Assembly: GCF_001426375.1 (NCBI RefSeq)
Contig: NZ_LMEO01000034.1
Location: 268,284-332,283 of the forward strand
From: Paenibacillus sp. Root444D2
Lineage (GTDB): Bacteria; Bacillota; Bacilli; Paenibacillales; NBRC-103111
Reading direction: 5' to 3'
DNA: 64,000 nucleotides
Shown here: piece after piece, positions 36,647 through 47,595 of the stretch
Position numbering within the stretch: position 1 is the first letter of the stretch
How the letters are laid out: the number at the start of each line of letters is the position of its first letter
Notes under the pieces: model-generated
Told to the model about the DNA's origin: nothing
What the model saw: only the letters and a program-made list of their open reading frames with translations
Database searches by the model: none
Program-made: the position numbers and the translations under genes

Positions 36647-36712
36647 TTGGTCGTTCATGGTAACCTATTGAAAAGACAAAAAAATCGTCGTGCCGGTGGA
36701 GGTGTCATAACG

Positions 36713-37240
36713 TTGAGCATAGAGCCTATTTCGGATCATCTGCAGGAGCATTTAAGGATACTTTTTGTGGGGTATAACCCTAGTATACGATCCGGAGAGA
36801 CGGGTCATCATTATGCGAATCCGAATAATCGCTTTTATCGGATCCTATTCCAAGCGGGATTAACACCTCGGTTGTATGTACCTCAAGAGGATGGGGATTT
36901 GCTGAAACTCGGGTATGGATTTACGAATATCGTGGCTCGCCCTTCGTTAACGGCTGCAGAAATTACGCCTGAGGAATACCGAGAAGGTCGACTTATTTTG
37001 AAACAAAAGATTCAGGCCATTCGACCACGTGTTGCCTGTTTTGTAGGTAAAGGGGTATATGAACAGTATAGCGGCCGCAGGGGGATGAGTTGGCGGAGTC
37101 AACAGGATCCGGTGGTTGAAGGTATGATCGACTATGTATGTCCCTCTTCTAGCGGGCTTGTTCGGATGAAGCTGGAGGAGATGGTTGATATTTATAGCGG
37201 CATCAAGAAATATATCGAAACGGAGTTGGGGAACGGATGA
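36713..37240 (+). CDS. mug: G:T/U mismatch-specific DNA glycosylase (Mug-like), 175 aa
   Basis: Uracil/thymine glycosylase that opens base excision repair of G:U and G:T mispairs. Motif 1 reads VGYNPSIRSGETGHHYANP, with the catalytic Asn in the GYNPS block, and NRFYRIL follows. A C-terminal CPSSSGL matches motif 2. The TTG at 36713 is chosen because GGAGG lies 10 bases upstream and the ATG at 36611 falls ahead of a terminator. It overlaps the nudix gene by ATGA. Confidence 0.85.
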   Translation: MSIEPISDHLQEHLRILFVGYNPSIRSGETGHHYANPNNRFYRILFQAGLTPRLYVPQEDGDLLKLGYGFTNIVARPSLTAAEITPEEYREGRLILKQKIQAIRPRVACFVGKGVYEQYSGRRGMSWRSQQDPVVEGMIDYVCPSSSGLVRMKLEEMVDIYSGIKKYIETELGNG

Positions 37241-37857
37241 ATATTCCATGGTTGGAGTGGGCTAAAGAGATTCAGGCTATTAGTCAAGCAGGGCTAACCT
37301 ACGGAGAGAATGGCTATGATTTGGAGCGGTACGAGGCGCTGCGCAAGATCAGCGTGGAGATGATGAGTTATTTCTCAGAGACACCGATCGATACGGTGAC
37401 GGCTTTATTCGCGAGCGACACGGGGTATCAGACGCCGAAAGTGGATATTCGGGCCGTCGTCTTGAGAGAGAACAAGCTGCTGCTTGTGAAGGAAAGAGCG
37501 GACGGTGCTTGGGCTTTGCCTGGAGGCTGGGCGGACATCGGCCTGACACCATCGGAGGTCGCCGTCAAAGAGACCCGCGAGGAGGCCGGCTATGAGGTCA
37601 AGCCGGTGCGATTGCTGGCGGTCTTCGACAAGAAGCGCCACGCGCACCCACCCTCGGCTAACCACGTGTACAAGATGTTCATCTTGTGCGAGCTTGTAGG
37701 CGGGGAAGCGCTTGAAGCCGGTCTGGAAACGACCGGCGCCCAGTTCTTCGGCGAGAGCGAGCTGCCGCCGCTTTCGGTGGAGCGAAACACCGCTGAGCAG
37801 CTGATGCGGATGTTCGAGCTAGCCCGCGACCATACAGCGCAGACGCTGCTCGATTAG
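37237..37857 (+). CDS. NUDIX hydrolase with N-terminal helical domain, 206 aa
   Basis: Residues about 1-60 form the helical NUDIX-associated N-terminal module, followed by a NUDIX fold. The Nudix box GX5EX7REUXEEXGU is met by GGWADIGLTPSEVAVKE then TREEAGY. It probably hydrolyses a nucleoside diphosphate derivative; the substrate is unknown. Overlaps mug by four bases, suggesting a small repair/house-cleaning operon. Its 3' half is clearly more GC-rich than its neighbours. Confidence 0.88.
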   Translation: MNIPWLEWAKEIQAISQAGLTYGENGYDLERYEALRKISVEMMSYFSETPIDTVTALFASDTGYQTPKVDIRAVVLRENKLLLVKERADGAWALPGGWADIGLTPSEVAVKETREEAGYEVKPVRLLAVFDKKRHAHPPSANHVYKMFILCELVGGEALEAGLETTGAQFFGESELPPLSVERNTAEQLMRMFELARDHTAQTLLD

Positions 37858-37874
37858 CCAAGCGCGTAAAGACT

Positions 37875-38729
37875 TTACCGCTTAAGTACGGGTTTCAATT
37901 GTGCGATGATTTCCTCCATTTGCTTCGAGCATTGTTCGTACATCTCTTTGGCATCTTTATTATTCGTAGTAAGCCCAAACAGCATCAGGTCGCTTTCGCA
38001 CTTTTTTAATGTAGCAAAGAGGGATGCCTTCTCCTGTGGCACAGGTACCATGATCTTGTCGTCAAATAGATCCACATATAATTGTCCGTAAGAATCGACT
38101 TGACCTAGAAATACATTTTCAATCGTCACACCCAATTTATCTAATTCGGTTTTCAGCCATCCCCGGCTAAAACCGATGGTGGCTAATGATTCATCCAAGA
38201 TTTCACCATCCATGATAACCGCTTGGGGTTCCTCTTCGGGCGCAACTTTGATGCCCAAATGTTTGGCAGTCAAAGGTTGGTTTTTTCGAGCTAGTAGGAC
38301 ATTTATATCACCGCTTGGTTCCATGATCGCAAATTCAACATCAGCCATTTTAAATGCCGATCTCTTTCTTAATTGCTCCATAAGTTCATCGGTGGTGAGG
38401 CGTTCTTTCTTTAAATTATCTTCCAAAATTTTACCGTCTCGAATGAGCACGGTTCCTTTACCATCAATAAAATCCCGCATTTTTTTACTTTTTAACTGCA
38501 TAAATTCAATTCCTAAAGAACATGCGACCCAAGCGATTAAGGATACCAAACCTAAATACCAATTATCCTCTAATGAGATGTAAGCCGCGAGATTACCAAT
38601 TGTAATTCCCGTTATGTATTCGAACAAGGAAAGTTGAGATACTTGTCTTTTACCCAACAACTTTGTCATTATGAAAAGCACGACAACCGCCAATAAGGTA
38701 CGTAAAAAAATTTCAATCCAATCGGACAC
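37875..38729 (-). CDS. YetF/DUF421 family membrane protein, 284 aa
   Basis: Three N-terminal membrane segments with the family pattern KLLGKRQVSQLSLFEYITGITIG. Two small cytoplasmic DUF421 domains with FIDGKGTVLIRDGKI and ARKNQPLTAKHLG follow, plus an extra C-terminal helical region. YetF-like proteins are spore or vegetative membrane proteins of unknown mechanism. GTG start with AGAGGAGG on the minus strand. Convergent with the nudix gene, with only 17 bp between them. Confidence 0.88.
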   Translation of the reverse strand: MSDWIEIFLRTLLAVVVLFIMTKLLGKRQVSQLSLFEYITGITIGNLAAYISLEDNWYLGLVSLIAWVACSLGIEFMQLKSKKMRDFIDGKGTVLIRDGKILEDNLKKERLTTDELMEQLRKRSAFKMADVEFAIMEPSGDINVLLARKNQPLTAKHLGIKVAPEEEPQAVIMDGEILDESLATIGFSRGWLKTELDKLGVTIENVFLGQVDSYGQLYVDLFDDKIMVPVPQEKASLFATLKKCESDLMLFGLTTNNKDAKEMYEQCSKQMEEIIAQLKPVLKR

Positions 38730-38844
38730 ACCGGTTCCTCCTCTTTTATTAAATCTAATCCAATCGGTTCAATTGTTTGTAGATTTCTTGAAAGTTATAC
38801 AAAAACAAGATATAAATCCCAGTGCGGAAATTATGTGGAATGTA

Positions 38845-39654
38845 TTAAGTAGATTGTTCCTCAAATGGGAACACGGCTAGCGGCTCGTACGACGGTTGGC
38901 GGCCCAAGTGGCTGCGGTAGAGGACGATGTCCTCTACCTGCCACACGGGCCAGCCGCCGGCAGGCGCTCCTACCGCTGCTAGGGCGGAGCGCTTGAAAGG
39001 CCCCGCCGCTGCGCGGAAGCGGCGGGCTAGTGTAAGGTGCGGCCGATAGGCGCGAGCCTCGGCCGGGAAGCCGTGGCGGGCGCAGACGCCCGCGACCTCG
39101 CGCTGCAGCGCAGCCAGCGCGTCTAGGTCGCCGGCGAGGCCCGCCCAGAGGATCGACGGCGCCGCCGGAGGTCCGAACACGCCGAGTCCCTCGGCGTGCA
39201 GGGTCAGCGGCAGCGCAGCTGCAGCAAGCTGGCGCAGGTCGGCCGCTAGCGCTTCGGCTGTCTCGGCGGATGCGTCGCCGAGGAAGCTTAACGTGACGTG
39301 GACATCCTGCGGATGTGTCCACTTTTGGAAAGGCAGCACCTTTTGGATGCTGTCTTTCCATATGTCGAGCTCCCGCTGGACGTCTTGCGGGAGCTTAATG
39401 CCTACAAACAGCCGATACATCTCGGAGGCGTTTGTGGCTCTTTGTGCGTTTGTGGAACTTTGTGTATTTGTTGAACTTGTGGCGTTCGTTGAACTTGGTT
39501 TGTTCGTGGAACTTGAGTTGTTTATGGAACTTGAGGCATTCGTTGAACTTGTAGCATTCGTGGAACTTGTAGCATTCGTGGAACTTGAGGTGTTGGAGTT
39601 TTCAGAATTCGCAGTGTTTGTATAACTTTCTCCTATTTTATCAAGCAATGTCAT
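38845..39654 (-). CDS. thpR: RNA 2',3'-cyclic phosphodiesterase (2H family) with repeat N-terminus, 269 aa
   Basis: The C-terminal ~190 residues are a 2H phosphoesterase with both HxTx signatures, HVTLSFLG and HLTLARR. ThpR/LigT enzymes open 2',3'-cyclic RNA ends. The preceding ~78 residues are low-complexity Ser/Thr/Asn repeats encoded by 18-bp tandem units (39430-39600). The start at 39654 is chosen because AAAGGAG lies upstream; the ATG at 39420, where the conserved domain begins, has no clear site. The catalytic part is very GC-rich, unlike the repeat part. Confidence 0.82.
   Translation of the reverse strand: MTLLDKIGESYTNTANSENSNTSSSTNATSSTNATSSTNASSSINNSSSTNKPSSTNATSSTNTQSSTNAQRATNASEMYRLFVGIKLPQDVQRELDIWKDSIQKVLPFQKWTHPQDVHVTLSFLGDASAETAEALAADLRQLAAAALPLTLHAEGLGVFGPPAAPSILWAGLAGDLDALAALQREVAGVCARHGFPAEARAYRPHLTLARRFRAAAGPFKRSALAAVGAPAGGWPVWQVEDIVLYRSHLGRQPSYEPLAVFPFEEQST
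39430..39600. repeat. 18-bp tandem repeats in the 5' part of thpR
   Basis: About nine degenerate copies of an 18-bp unit related to GCATTCGTGGAACTTGTA (plus strand). They encode SSTNAT-like hexapeptides on the minus strand. Copy number is likely to vary between strains. Confidence 0.85.
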
Positions 39655-39732
39655 AAGTAAATTAGGCTCCTTTAGTATCCAAATCTGTTTTCTTCTTCGT
39701 ACTTCTCCTAGCATTGCCAACTGAGGTTTTAC

Positions 39733-39761
39733 TTGATGCATGAAGAGAATATTGCTATCAT
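39733..39761 (+). promoter_or_regulatory. Candidate serC promoter
   Basis: TTGATG (39733-39738), 17-bp spacer, TATCAT (39756-39761). serC and thpR are divergent. Confidence 0.5.
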
Positions 39762-39796
39762 AGCGATAATACAAAAAAGCAAAGGTGTGGTCATTC

Positions 39797-40885
39797 ATGG
39801 GAAATAGGGCTTATAACTTTAACGCGGGGCCTGCGGCATTACCTCTCGAGGTACTGCAGAAAGCACAAGAAGAGCTTGTCGAATTTAAAGGCATCGGCAT
39901 GTCCATTATGGAAATATCTCACCGCAGCGCGGAGTTCGAGCAAGTACATAATGAAACTCAGCAATTGTTGAAACAAATTTTTAGCATCCCTGATGGGTAC
40001 CAAGTGCAGTTTCTGCAAGGTGGTGCGAGTACACAATTCGCTATGATTCCGCTTAATTTTCTAAAGCCAGGTAAAGTTGGCAGCTATGTGCTTACAGGTG
40101 CATGGGCGGAGAAAGCTATTCAGGAAGCAAGCTTGTTCGGAGAAGTTGCCATCGCGGCAAGCTCGAAAGAACAGAAATTTATGAAAATTCCCGACTTGAG
40201 TGAAATCAATATTCATCCGGATTCCTCTTATCTGCATCTGACTTCGAATGAAACAATTGAAGGCGCTCAGTTCCAAAGCTTCCCGGATACAGGAAATGTG
40301 CCGTTAATTGGGGACATGTCCAGTGATATCTTGAGCCGTCCTGTTGATGTTTCGAAATTCGGCATGATTTATGCAGGAGCGCAAAAGAACCTAGGTCCTT
40401 CTGGTGTAACTGTGGTTATTGTAAAGGAAGATTTATTACAGGATCTGCCTAAAAAGATTCCAACTATGCTTCGCTACGAAATTCATAGCAAAAACAATTC
40501 CCTATACAATACACCACCGGTTTATTCCATTTATATGATGAACCTAGTATTGAAATGGATTCAGGAACAAGGTGGACTAGCTGTCATCCAGAAAAACAAC
40601 CTTGAGAAATCAGGTTTAATTTATAGCGCAATCGACCAAAGCGGTGGTTTCTATCGCGGTCCTGTTGATGCGGGCAGTCGTTCCGCAATGAATATCACGT
40701 TCCGTTTGCAGGATGAAGAGTTGGAGAAGAAGTTCATCAAGGAAACCGAGCAGAACGGATTTGTTGGGTTGAAGGGTCATCGCAGTGTAGGCGGTTTGAG
40801 AGCATCTACGTATAATGCTGTTCCTTATGCATCCTGCAAAGCGCTTGCTGAGTTCATGAGTGATTTCCAAAAACGTAACGGTTAA
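39797..40885 (+). CDS. serC: Phosphoserine aminotransferase, 362 aa
   Basis: PLP enzyme converting phosphohydroxypyruvate to phosphoserine in serine synthesis. The N-terminal FNAGPAALP, GGASTQFAM and the PLP lysine K197 (AGAQKNLGPSG) are present, with the C-terminal GHRSVGGLRASTYNA. The ATG at 39797 has AAAGG 11 bases upstream; the GTG at 39785 overlaps that site. Followed by a strong terminator. Confidence 0.96.
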   Translation: MGNRAYNFNAGPAALPLEVLQKAQEELVEFKGIGMSIMEISHRSAEFEQVHNETQQLLKQIFSIPDGYQVQFLQGGASTQFAMIPLNFLKPGKVGSYVLTGAWAEKAIQEASLFGEVAIAASSKEQKFMKIPDLSEINIHPDSSYLHLTSNETIEGAQFQSFPDTGNVPLIGDMSSDILSRPVDVSKFGMIYAGAQKNLGPSGVTVVIVKEDLLQDLPKKIPTMLRYEIHSKNNSLYNTPPVYSIYMMNLVLKWIQEQGGLAVIQKNNLEKSGLIYSAIDQSGGFYRGPVDAGSRSAMNITFRLQDEELEKKFIKETEQNGFVGLKGHRSVGGLRASTYNAVPYASCKALAEFMSDFQKRNG

Positions 40886-40896
40886 GAAATAAGATT

Positions 40897-40940
40897 AAGC
40901 TATTCACGGCACCCTCGTGTGCGTGTGAATAGCTTTTTTT
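40897..40940 (+). terminator. Intrinsic terminator of serC
   Basis: AAGCTATTCAC paired with GTGAATAGCTT, then a T-run. Confidence 0.92.
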
Positions 40941-41180
40941 GTTTCAGGATAGGAATGTTGCATCATCGCTATGAACGACCTTAGACGGACTCTGGGGCGG
41001 TTTGGTGAGCCTGTATTTGGGACGGGATGGATCTATATCTAGTGAGCTTAAAGCCCTAATCTTGCTTTCGACAATTTCGAAAATTTCAAGTCGAAATTGA
41101 AAAAATATTTTCAAAGCCTTCCGAGCCACGTCCTGTCTAGGTTTACGTATTTTGATAGTCAAAATGATCCTTTTTACTCG

Positions 41181-41208
41181 TTGACAAACACAATATATTG
41201 ATATAAAT
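41181..41208 (+). promoter_or_regulatory. Upstream nrd promoter with NrdR-like box
   Basis: TTGACA (41181-41186), 16-bp spacer, ATAAAT (41203-41208). Inside the spacer is ACACAATATATTGATA (41188-41203), 13 of 16 matches to the NrdR consensus acaCwAtATaTwGtgt, with the core fully matched. Confidence 0.45.
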
Positions 41209-41400
41209 TTGAATCTATCAACTAGATATCGTGAAAAAAGCGAAACACACAACTGCTAGAATTTGTGAAAAAATAGAATCAAATTCCGTTATAAACCCCG
41301 TGATTACCGCCTTTTTCCTTGGTTAAGAGATTCTGAAATTCGCATATTTTGTCGAAAGGACAATGACGGATTCCAGCTTGGATTTCACGGAATGATTCAT

Positions 41401-41430
41401 TTGTTTACTACATATAGGGTTACTTACATA
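41401..41430 (+). promoter_or_regulatory. Proximal nrd promoter with NrdR-like box
   Basis: TTGTTT (41401-41406), 18-bp spacer, TACATA (41425-41430). TTACTACATATAGGGT (41405-41420) matches the NrdR consensus at 12 of 16 positions. Confidence 0.4.
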
Positions 41431-41452
41431 AGCGGTACTAGATAGAGAATAA

Positions 41453-43907
<2,455 letters not shown>

Positions 43908-43929
43908 TTTGGAAGGGGATTGAATATAA

Positions 43930-44916
43930 ATGAGTACGGCCACTACCCTAAATAATGCCAAGAAAGCTGTGAACTGGAATCGTCCCGATGATGATTTTAC
44001 GATCACTTTCTGGAATCAAAATATTATGCAGTTCTGGACAGATGAGGAAATCCCATTATCTGATGATAAAATGTCATGGATCACGTTAAGCGGTGCAGAA
44101 CGTGAGCTATACATGAAAGTACTCGGCGGCCTTACGCTGCTCGATACCATGCAAGGCGGCGTTGGCATGCCGAAGATTCTTGAGCATGTCGATGGACTCC
44201 AGCGCAAAGCTGTGCTGAGCTTCATGGGGATGATGGAGCAGATTCATGCGAAGTCTTACAGCAGTATTTTCACCACGTTGTCTACAACGGAGGAAATCAA
44301 TGAGCTGTTCCTTTGGGTGGAACGCAATCCTTACTTGCAGTTCAAGGCAAACAAGATTTCCCATTTCTACGAAAACATTGGAACTCCTAAAGAGCTGTAT
44401 TTGGCTATGGCAGCATCTGTCCTGCTGGAGAGCTACTTGTTCTATAGCGGCTTCTATTATCCGCTTTACTTGGCTGGACAAGGTAAAATGACGAGCAGCG
44501 GCGAAATCATCGATTTGATTTTACGCGATGAGAGCATTCATGGCCTGTATATCGGTGTGTTGGCACAAGAGGTTTATGCGGAGTTAAGTCCTGCTGAGCA
44601 GGATGAGGCGTATGCAACATTGTGTGCCTTGCTTAAGGAGCTTCATGCCAATGAGGAAAGCTATACAGAAAGTCTCTATGGGACTTTGGGCTTGGCAGAA
44701 GAAGTGAAAGCTTTCTTACGCTACAACGCGAATAAAGCGTTCATGAATCTGGGCGTAGACCCCATTTTCGAAGAAGAGGATATTAATCCGATTGTTCTTA
44801 ACGGTCTGAGCACGAAGACGAAGCAGCATGACTTTTTCTCGAAAAAAGGGAATGGTTATGTCCGCACGATTCACGTTGAAGCGTTGACGGATGATGATTT
44901 CCTTTTTGGGGATTGA
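43930..44916 (+). CDS. nrdF: Class Ib ribonucleotide reductase, beta subunit, 328 aa
   Basis: Carries the dimetal centre and tyrosyl radical. Ligands appear in [14 protein letters not shown] (Glu and His, with the radical Tyr just after), SHFYENIG, and [24 protein letters not shown]. Last gene of nrdIEF. The glpP promoter follows within 50 bp. Confidence 0.95.
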   Translation: MSTATTLNNAKKAVNWNRPDDDFTITFWNQNIMQFWTDEEIPLSDDKMSWITLSGAERELYMKVLGGLTLLDTMQGGVGMPKILEHVDGLQRKAVLSFMGMMEQIHAKSYSSIFTTLSTTEEINELFLWVERNPYLQFKANKISHFYENIGTPKELYLAMAASVLLESYLFYSGFYYPLYLAGQGKMTSSGEIIDLILRDESIHGLYIGVLAQEVYAELSPAEQDEAYATLCALLKELHANEESYTESLYGTLGLAEEVKAFLRYNANKAFMNLGVDPIFEEEDINPIVLNGLSTKTKQHDFFSKKGNGYVRTIHVEALTDDDFLFGD

Positions 44917-44959
44917 ATATTAACATGGTTAGCTGCGGATTTAACGGAGTGAGATTGTG

Positions 44960-44988
44960 TTGACAAAAGTCGATACCGATTTTATAAT
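44960..44988 (+). promoter_or_regulatory. glpP promoter
   Basis: TTGACA (44960-44965), 17-bp spacer, TATAAT (44983-44988): a perfect sigma-A promoter. Confidence 0.85.
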
Positions 44989-45031
44989 ACAAACTAAATC
45001 ATATCCATTGAATACGGTCAGGTTCGAATAT

Positions 45032-45105
45032 AGAGAGAAACCCTTTCCCGTGATCATATCCTTCAACTGGAGGGGTATGTTTCATTGTGGTCAGGGTTTT
45101 TGTTT
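45032..45105 (+). promoter_or_regulatory. glpP leader with possible GlpP-type antiterminator/terminator
   Basis: AGAGAGAAACCC (45032-45043) is followed by a long hairpin: AAACCCT (45038-45044) pairs with AGGGTTT (45093-45099), with an inner CATATCC/GGGTATG stem, and then TTGTTT. The layout matches the leaders of the downstream units, which suggests that GlpP controls its own gene. Confidence 0.5.
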
Positions 45106-45128
45106 ATCTGTTTGAAAGGAGAGTTTAT

Positions 45129-45686
45129 ATGTATCCAATAATCGATCTTGTAGAGCATCAAACCATTGCCACCGTACAAAAAGAAGAAGAACTAGAGCTT
45201 GCTATAAAGAGTCAGGCCAATATTATTTTTCTGCTAATAGGCTCCATCTTCAATGTTCAGGAATTGGTGGATAAGATAAAGGGCGCAGGTAAGCAAGTCT
45301 TTATTCATGTAGAATTCATAGAAGGAATAGTGGCTGATCGGACCGGAATATCTTATTTAGCGAAAAATGTAAAGCCTACCGGTATTATTTCTACAAAAGG
45401 TAACCTCATTCGGATTGCGAAAGACATGAATTTGATGGCCATTCAACGTATTTTCCTAATTGATCACAGCGCCGTGCTAAGAGGGATCAAAGCGGCGGAG
45501 CAAAGCCAGCCGGATGCGATTGAGGTCATGCCTGGCATTATGCCCCACATTATCGAGGGGCTAACTTCAATGACTCCCTACCCCATTATTGCCGGGGGAC
45601 TGGTTGACAATCAGAGGGAAATAGACGAGGCTTTGCACGCTGGGGCGTTGGCAGTCTCTACCGGGAAATCTGAGTTATGGCAATAG
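45129..45686 (+). CDS. glpP: Glycerol-3-phosphate-responsive antiterminator GlpP, 185 aa
   Basis: TIM-barrel-like RNA-binding regulator that, with glycerol-3-phosphate bound, prevents termination in leaders of glycerol genes. The pattern IDLVEHQT, HVEFIEGI, GIISTKG, AIEVMPGIMPH and AGGLV matches B. subtilis GlpP. ATG 45129 with AAAGGAGAG. It is the first gene of a large glycerol-phosphate region, and five leaders in this region carry a shared motif. Confidence 0.92.
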   Translation: MYPIIDLVEHQTIATVQKEEELELAIKSQANIIFLLIGSIFNVQELVDKIKGAGKQVFIHVEFIEGIVADRTGISYLAKNVKPTGIISTKGNLIRIAKDMNLMAIQRIFLIDHSAVLRGIKAAEQSQPDAIEVMPGIMPHIIEGLTSMTPYPIIAGGLVDNQREIDEALHAGALAVSTGKSELWQ

Positions 45687-45694
45687 CGATTAAT

Positions 45695-45708
45695 TGATTG
45701 CGCTTTCA
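45695..45708 (+). promoter_or_regulatory. Possible cre (CcpA) site before the MBL-hydrolase gene
   Basis: TGATTGCGCTTTCA matches 12 of 14 positions of TGWAANCGNTNWCA. It overlaps a TTGATT -35 candidate. Confidence 0.35.
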
Positions 45709-45756
45709 TTATTTTTATTATATAGTAGCAATATTAGATTATTTTGTATCTTGGGT

Positions 45757-45840
45757 AGAGACTAATGAGAACCCCTGATTACACTGTAATTCACTTTCTA
45801 ATGGGAAAGTGAGTTCATGTGTAGTTGCGGGTTCTTTATC
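45757..45840 (+). promoter_or_regulatory. GlpP-type leader: shared motif plus terminator
   Basis: The motif AGAGACTAATGAGAACCCC lies at 45757-45775. Its AGAACCC (45768-45774) forms the left arm of a terminator closing with GGGTTCT (45829-45835), with an inner CACTTTC/GAAAGTG hairpin, followed by TTATCTTTTT. Binding of GlpP to the motif would block this terminator. Confidence 0.65.
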
Positions 45841-45864
45841 TTTTTAGGGGGACAATTGCACAAA

Positions 45865-46614
45865 ATGGAAATTACCTTACTAGGGACAGCCTGCGCTGTT
45901 GGCGGGATGGATAGGGATAACACCTATTTCCTCATCCAAAACAGGGAAGATTGCACGATGGTAGACGTTGGGGGAAGTCCTTTGAGCAAGCTTGCTAAAT
46001 TGGGAATTAGCGTCCATCAAGTGAAGGAGATCATTTTCACCCATTTTCATATCGATCATGTGTACGGATTACCATCCCTACTATGGGGAATGTGGCTAGC
46101 AGGTCGAACGAAGCCCCTGATCATTTATTGTTCCTCTGAGAATGAGGTCCAACTAAAGAAATGGCTAGAAGTGATTGATATTCATCAATGGCCTGTGTTA
46201 TTTGAAGTTCAGATCCATAAGTATGCGTGGAGAACGGAATCACTGTTGATAAAAGAAGAGGAGTTAATGATAACGACCTTTCCAAGTCTGCATCTAGGTC
46301 CGACCGTTGGATTAAAAATCCAATATAAAGACAAGGTTTTGGTTTATTCGGCAGACACGGAGCCCAATAGCTGGATCAAAGAACAAAAGCAGATTGACAT
46401 AATGATTCATGAAGCGACAACTGCCGAACGTCCACGGGTTAACCATACGAGCTTACAGGAAATAATTAATTACTATCCATTGGAACGTATTGATCAGGTG
46501 GTAGCCGTTCATTTAACCGATACAGAGCCTTATGATCGCGTTCTCGACAGTCAGGTTATAGCTATTAAGGATAAAATAATCATTGGCTTTGATTTCATGA
46601 AAATTAATCTATGA
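45865..46614 (+). CDS. MBL-fold metallo-hydrolase, probable phosphodiesterase, 249 aa
   Basis: Metallo-beta-lactamase fold with HxHxDH at residues 60-65 (THFHIDH), a later HLGPT, YSADTEPN and NHTSLQ metal-ligand region, closest in pattern to the RNase Z/arylsulfatase-like branch. No signal peptide, so it is cytoplasmic. The GlpP-type leader places it in the glycerol-phosphate regulon, where it may cleave a phosphodiester; the substrate is unknown. ATG 45865 follows AGGGGGG at a long distance (about 13); TTG 45856 is an alternative. Confidence 0.8.
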   Translation: MEITLLGTACAVGGMDRDNTYFLIQNREDCTMVDVGGSPLSKLAKLGISVHQVKEIIFTHFHIDHVYGLPSLLWGMWLAGRTKPLIIYCSSENEVQLKKWLEVIDIHQWPVLFEVQIHKYAWRTESLLIKEEELMITTFPSLHLGPTVGLKIQYKDKVLVYSADTEPNSWIKEQKQIDIMIHEATTAERPRVNHTSLQEIINYYPLERIDQVVAVHLTDTEPYDRVLDSQVIAIKDKIIIGFDFMKINL

Positions 46615-46628
46615 TGATGTGTAAGGGA

Positions 46629-46709
46629 AAGAGACGAGTAGAATCCCAAACCTATCAGACTGACTTTAGCCGGAAGGTGAAGTCTGTCTTAAGGTTTGGG
46701 ATTTTTTTT
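46629..46709 (+). promoter_or_regulatory. GlpP-type leader before the HAD phosphatase
   Basis: Motif AAGAGACGAGTAGAATCCC (46629-46647). Its AATCCCAAACCT (46642-46653) pairs with AGGTTTGGGATT (46692-46703), with an inner stem (AGACT..AGTCT), followed by six more T residues. A very strong terminator in the absence of antitermination. Confidence 0.75.
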
Positions 46710-46737
46710 GAATTTATAGATATAGGAGTGGGAACAG

Positions 46738-47553
46738 ATGAAAGATTTTGCAGGATATATATTTGATTTGGACGGTACTATTTATTTGGGGGGGCGCTTG
46801 ATTGACGGCGCAGCTGAGGTGATCGAATCCCTTCAATCGAGACATAAAAAAATCTTGTTTTTAACGAATAAAACGATTGAATCCCGAGACAAATACGTCA
46901 CCAAACTAAACGGTTTGGGCATAAAAGTCGGGATTGACCAAATCTTGAGTCCGACGCTGGTTACCATTCGGTTTTTAAAAGAAAAATACGAAGACTGTAA
47001 AATATACGTGATCGGGGAACCATTGATCAAAGAAGAATTCAAGCAGGCGGGGTTTACATTCGCAGAATCACCTGAAGAAACAGATGTAATCATCACCTCA
47101 TGGGATCGTGAGTTTCACTACTCTCATCTGGATTTTGCCTATCAAGCGATTAAGAAAGGAGCTATGGTCCTTGCCACAAATCCGGATAGAACTTGTCCGA
47201 CGGAGGGAGGTGATGTTCCGGATTGCGGGGGGATGATCGGAGCTATTGAAGGAGCAACAGGAAAGAAAATTGAACTTATTACCGGTAAACCGTCCATTTA
47301 TATGGCCAAAGCGGCATTGGAAAGTTTGAAGCTAAACGCAGATCAATGTCTAATGACAGGTGATCGGCTTGAAACGGATATTTTGATGGGTAAACTAGCG
47401 GGTTTGCATACGGCATTGGTTTTGACGGGAATTACACAAAAGGAGGATATTTCCAAATCAGACTGTCAACCGGATTATATTCTTAATTCTGTATATGACC
47501 TCTTGTTAGAGGAGGTTATCGAAGAGACTGCAAGTACATTAGAATTGGATTGA
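46738..47553 (+). CDS. HAD-IIA family phosphatase (NagD/AraL-like), 271 aa
   Basis: HAD motif I DLD (D10, D12 in FDLDGTIY), motif II LTNKT, motif III lysine in GKPSIYM, and motif IV GDRLETDI. The type IIA cap lies between motifs II and III. Relatives dephosphorylate small sugars and polyols; glycerol-3-phosphate phosphatases exist in this subfamily. The GlpP-type leader suggests a role with glycerol phosphates, perhaps relieving excess glycerol-3-phosphate. This is inference. RBS AGGAGTGGG before the ATG. Confidence 0.85.
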   Translation: MKDFAGYIFDLDGTIYLGGRLIDGAAEVIESLQSRHKKILFLTNKTIESRDKYVTKLNGLGIKVGIDQILSPTLVTIRFLKEKYEDCKIYVIGEPLIKEEFKQAGFTFAESPEETDVIITSWDREFHYSHLDFAYQAIKKGAMVLATNPDRTCPTEGGDVPDCGGMIGAIEGATGKKIELITGKPSIYMAKAALESLKLNADQCLMTGDRLETDILMGKLAGLHTALVLTGITQKEDISKSDCQPDYILNSVYDLLLEEVIEETASTLELD

Positions 47554-47595
47554 AATGAGACGGCGAGATCATGGGTTAATAAGAGGAGGAGAGCT

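Noticed and set aside
36611..36712. mug start at the ATG overlapping the DUF1501 stop
   Set aside because: The reading frame would run through a strong intrinsic terminator and encode an unrelated hydrophobic leader.
37440..39300. GC-rich stretches in nudix and thpR as horizontally acquired islands
   Set aside because: Only the catalytic-domain parts are GC-rich, flanking genes are ordinary, and no mobile element ends were found.
40944..41252. 102-codon minus-strand open frame
   Set aside because: No ribosome binding site, no recognised motif, convergent with a terminator and overlapping the nrd promoter region.
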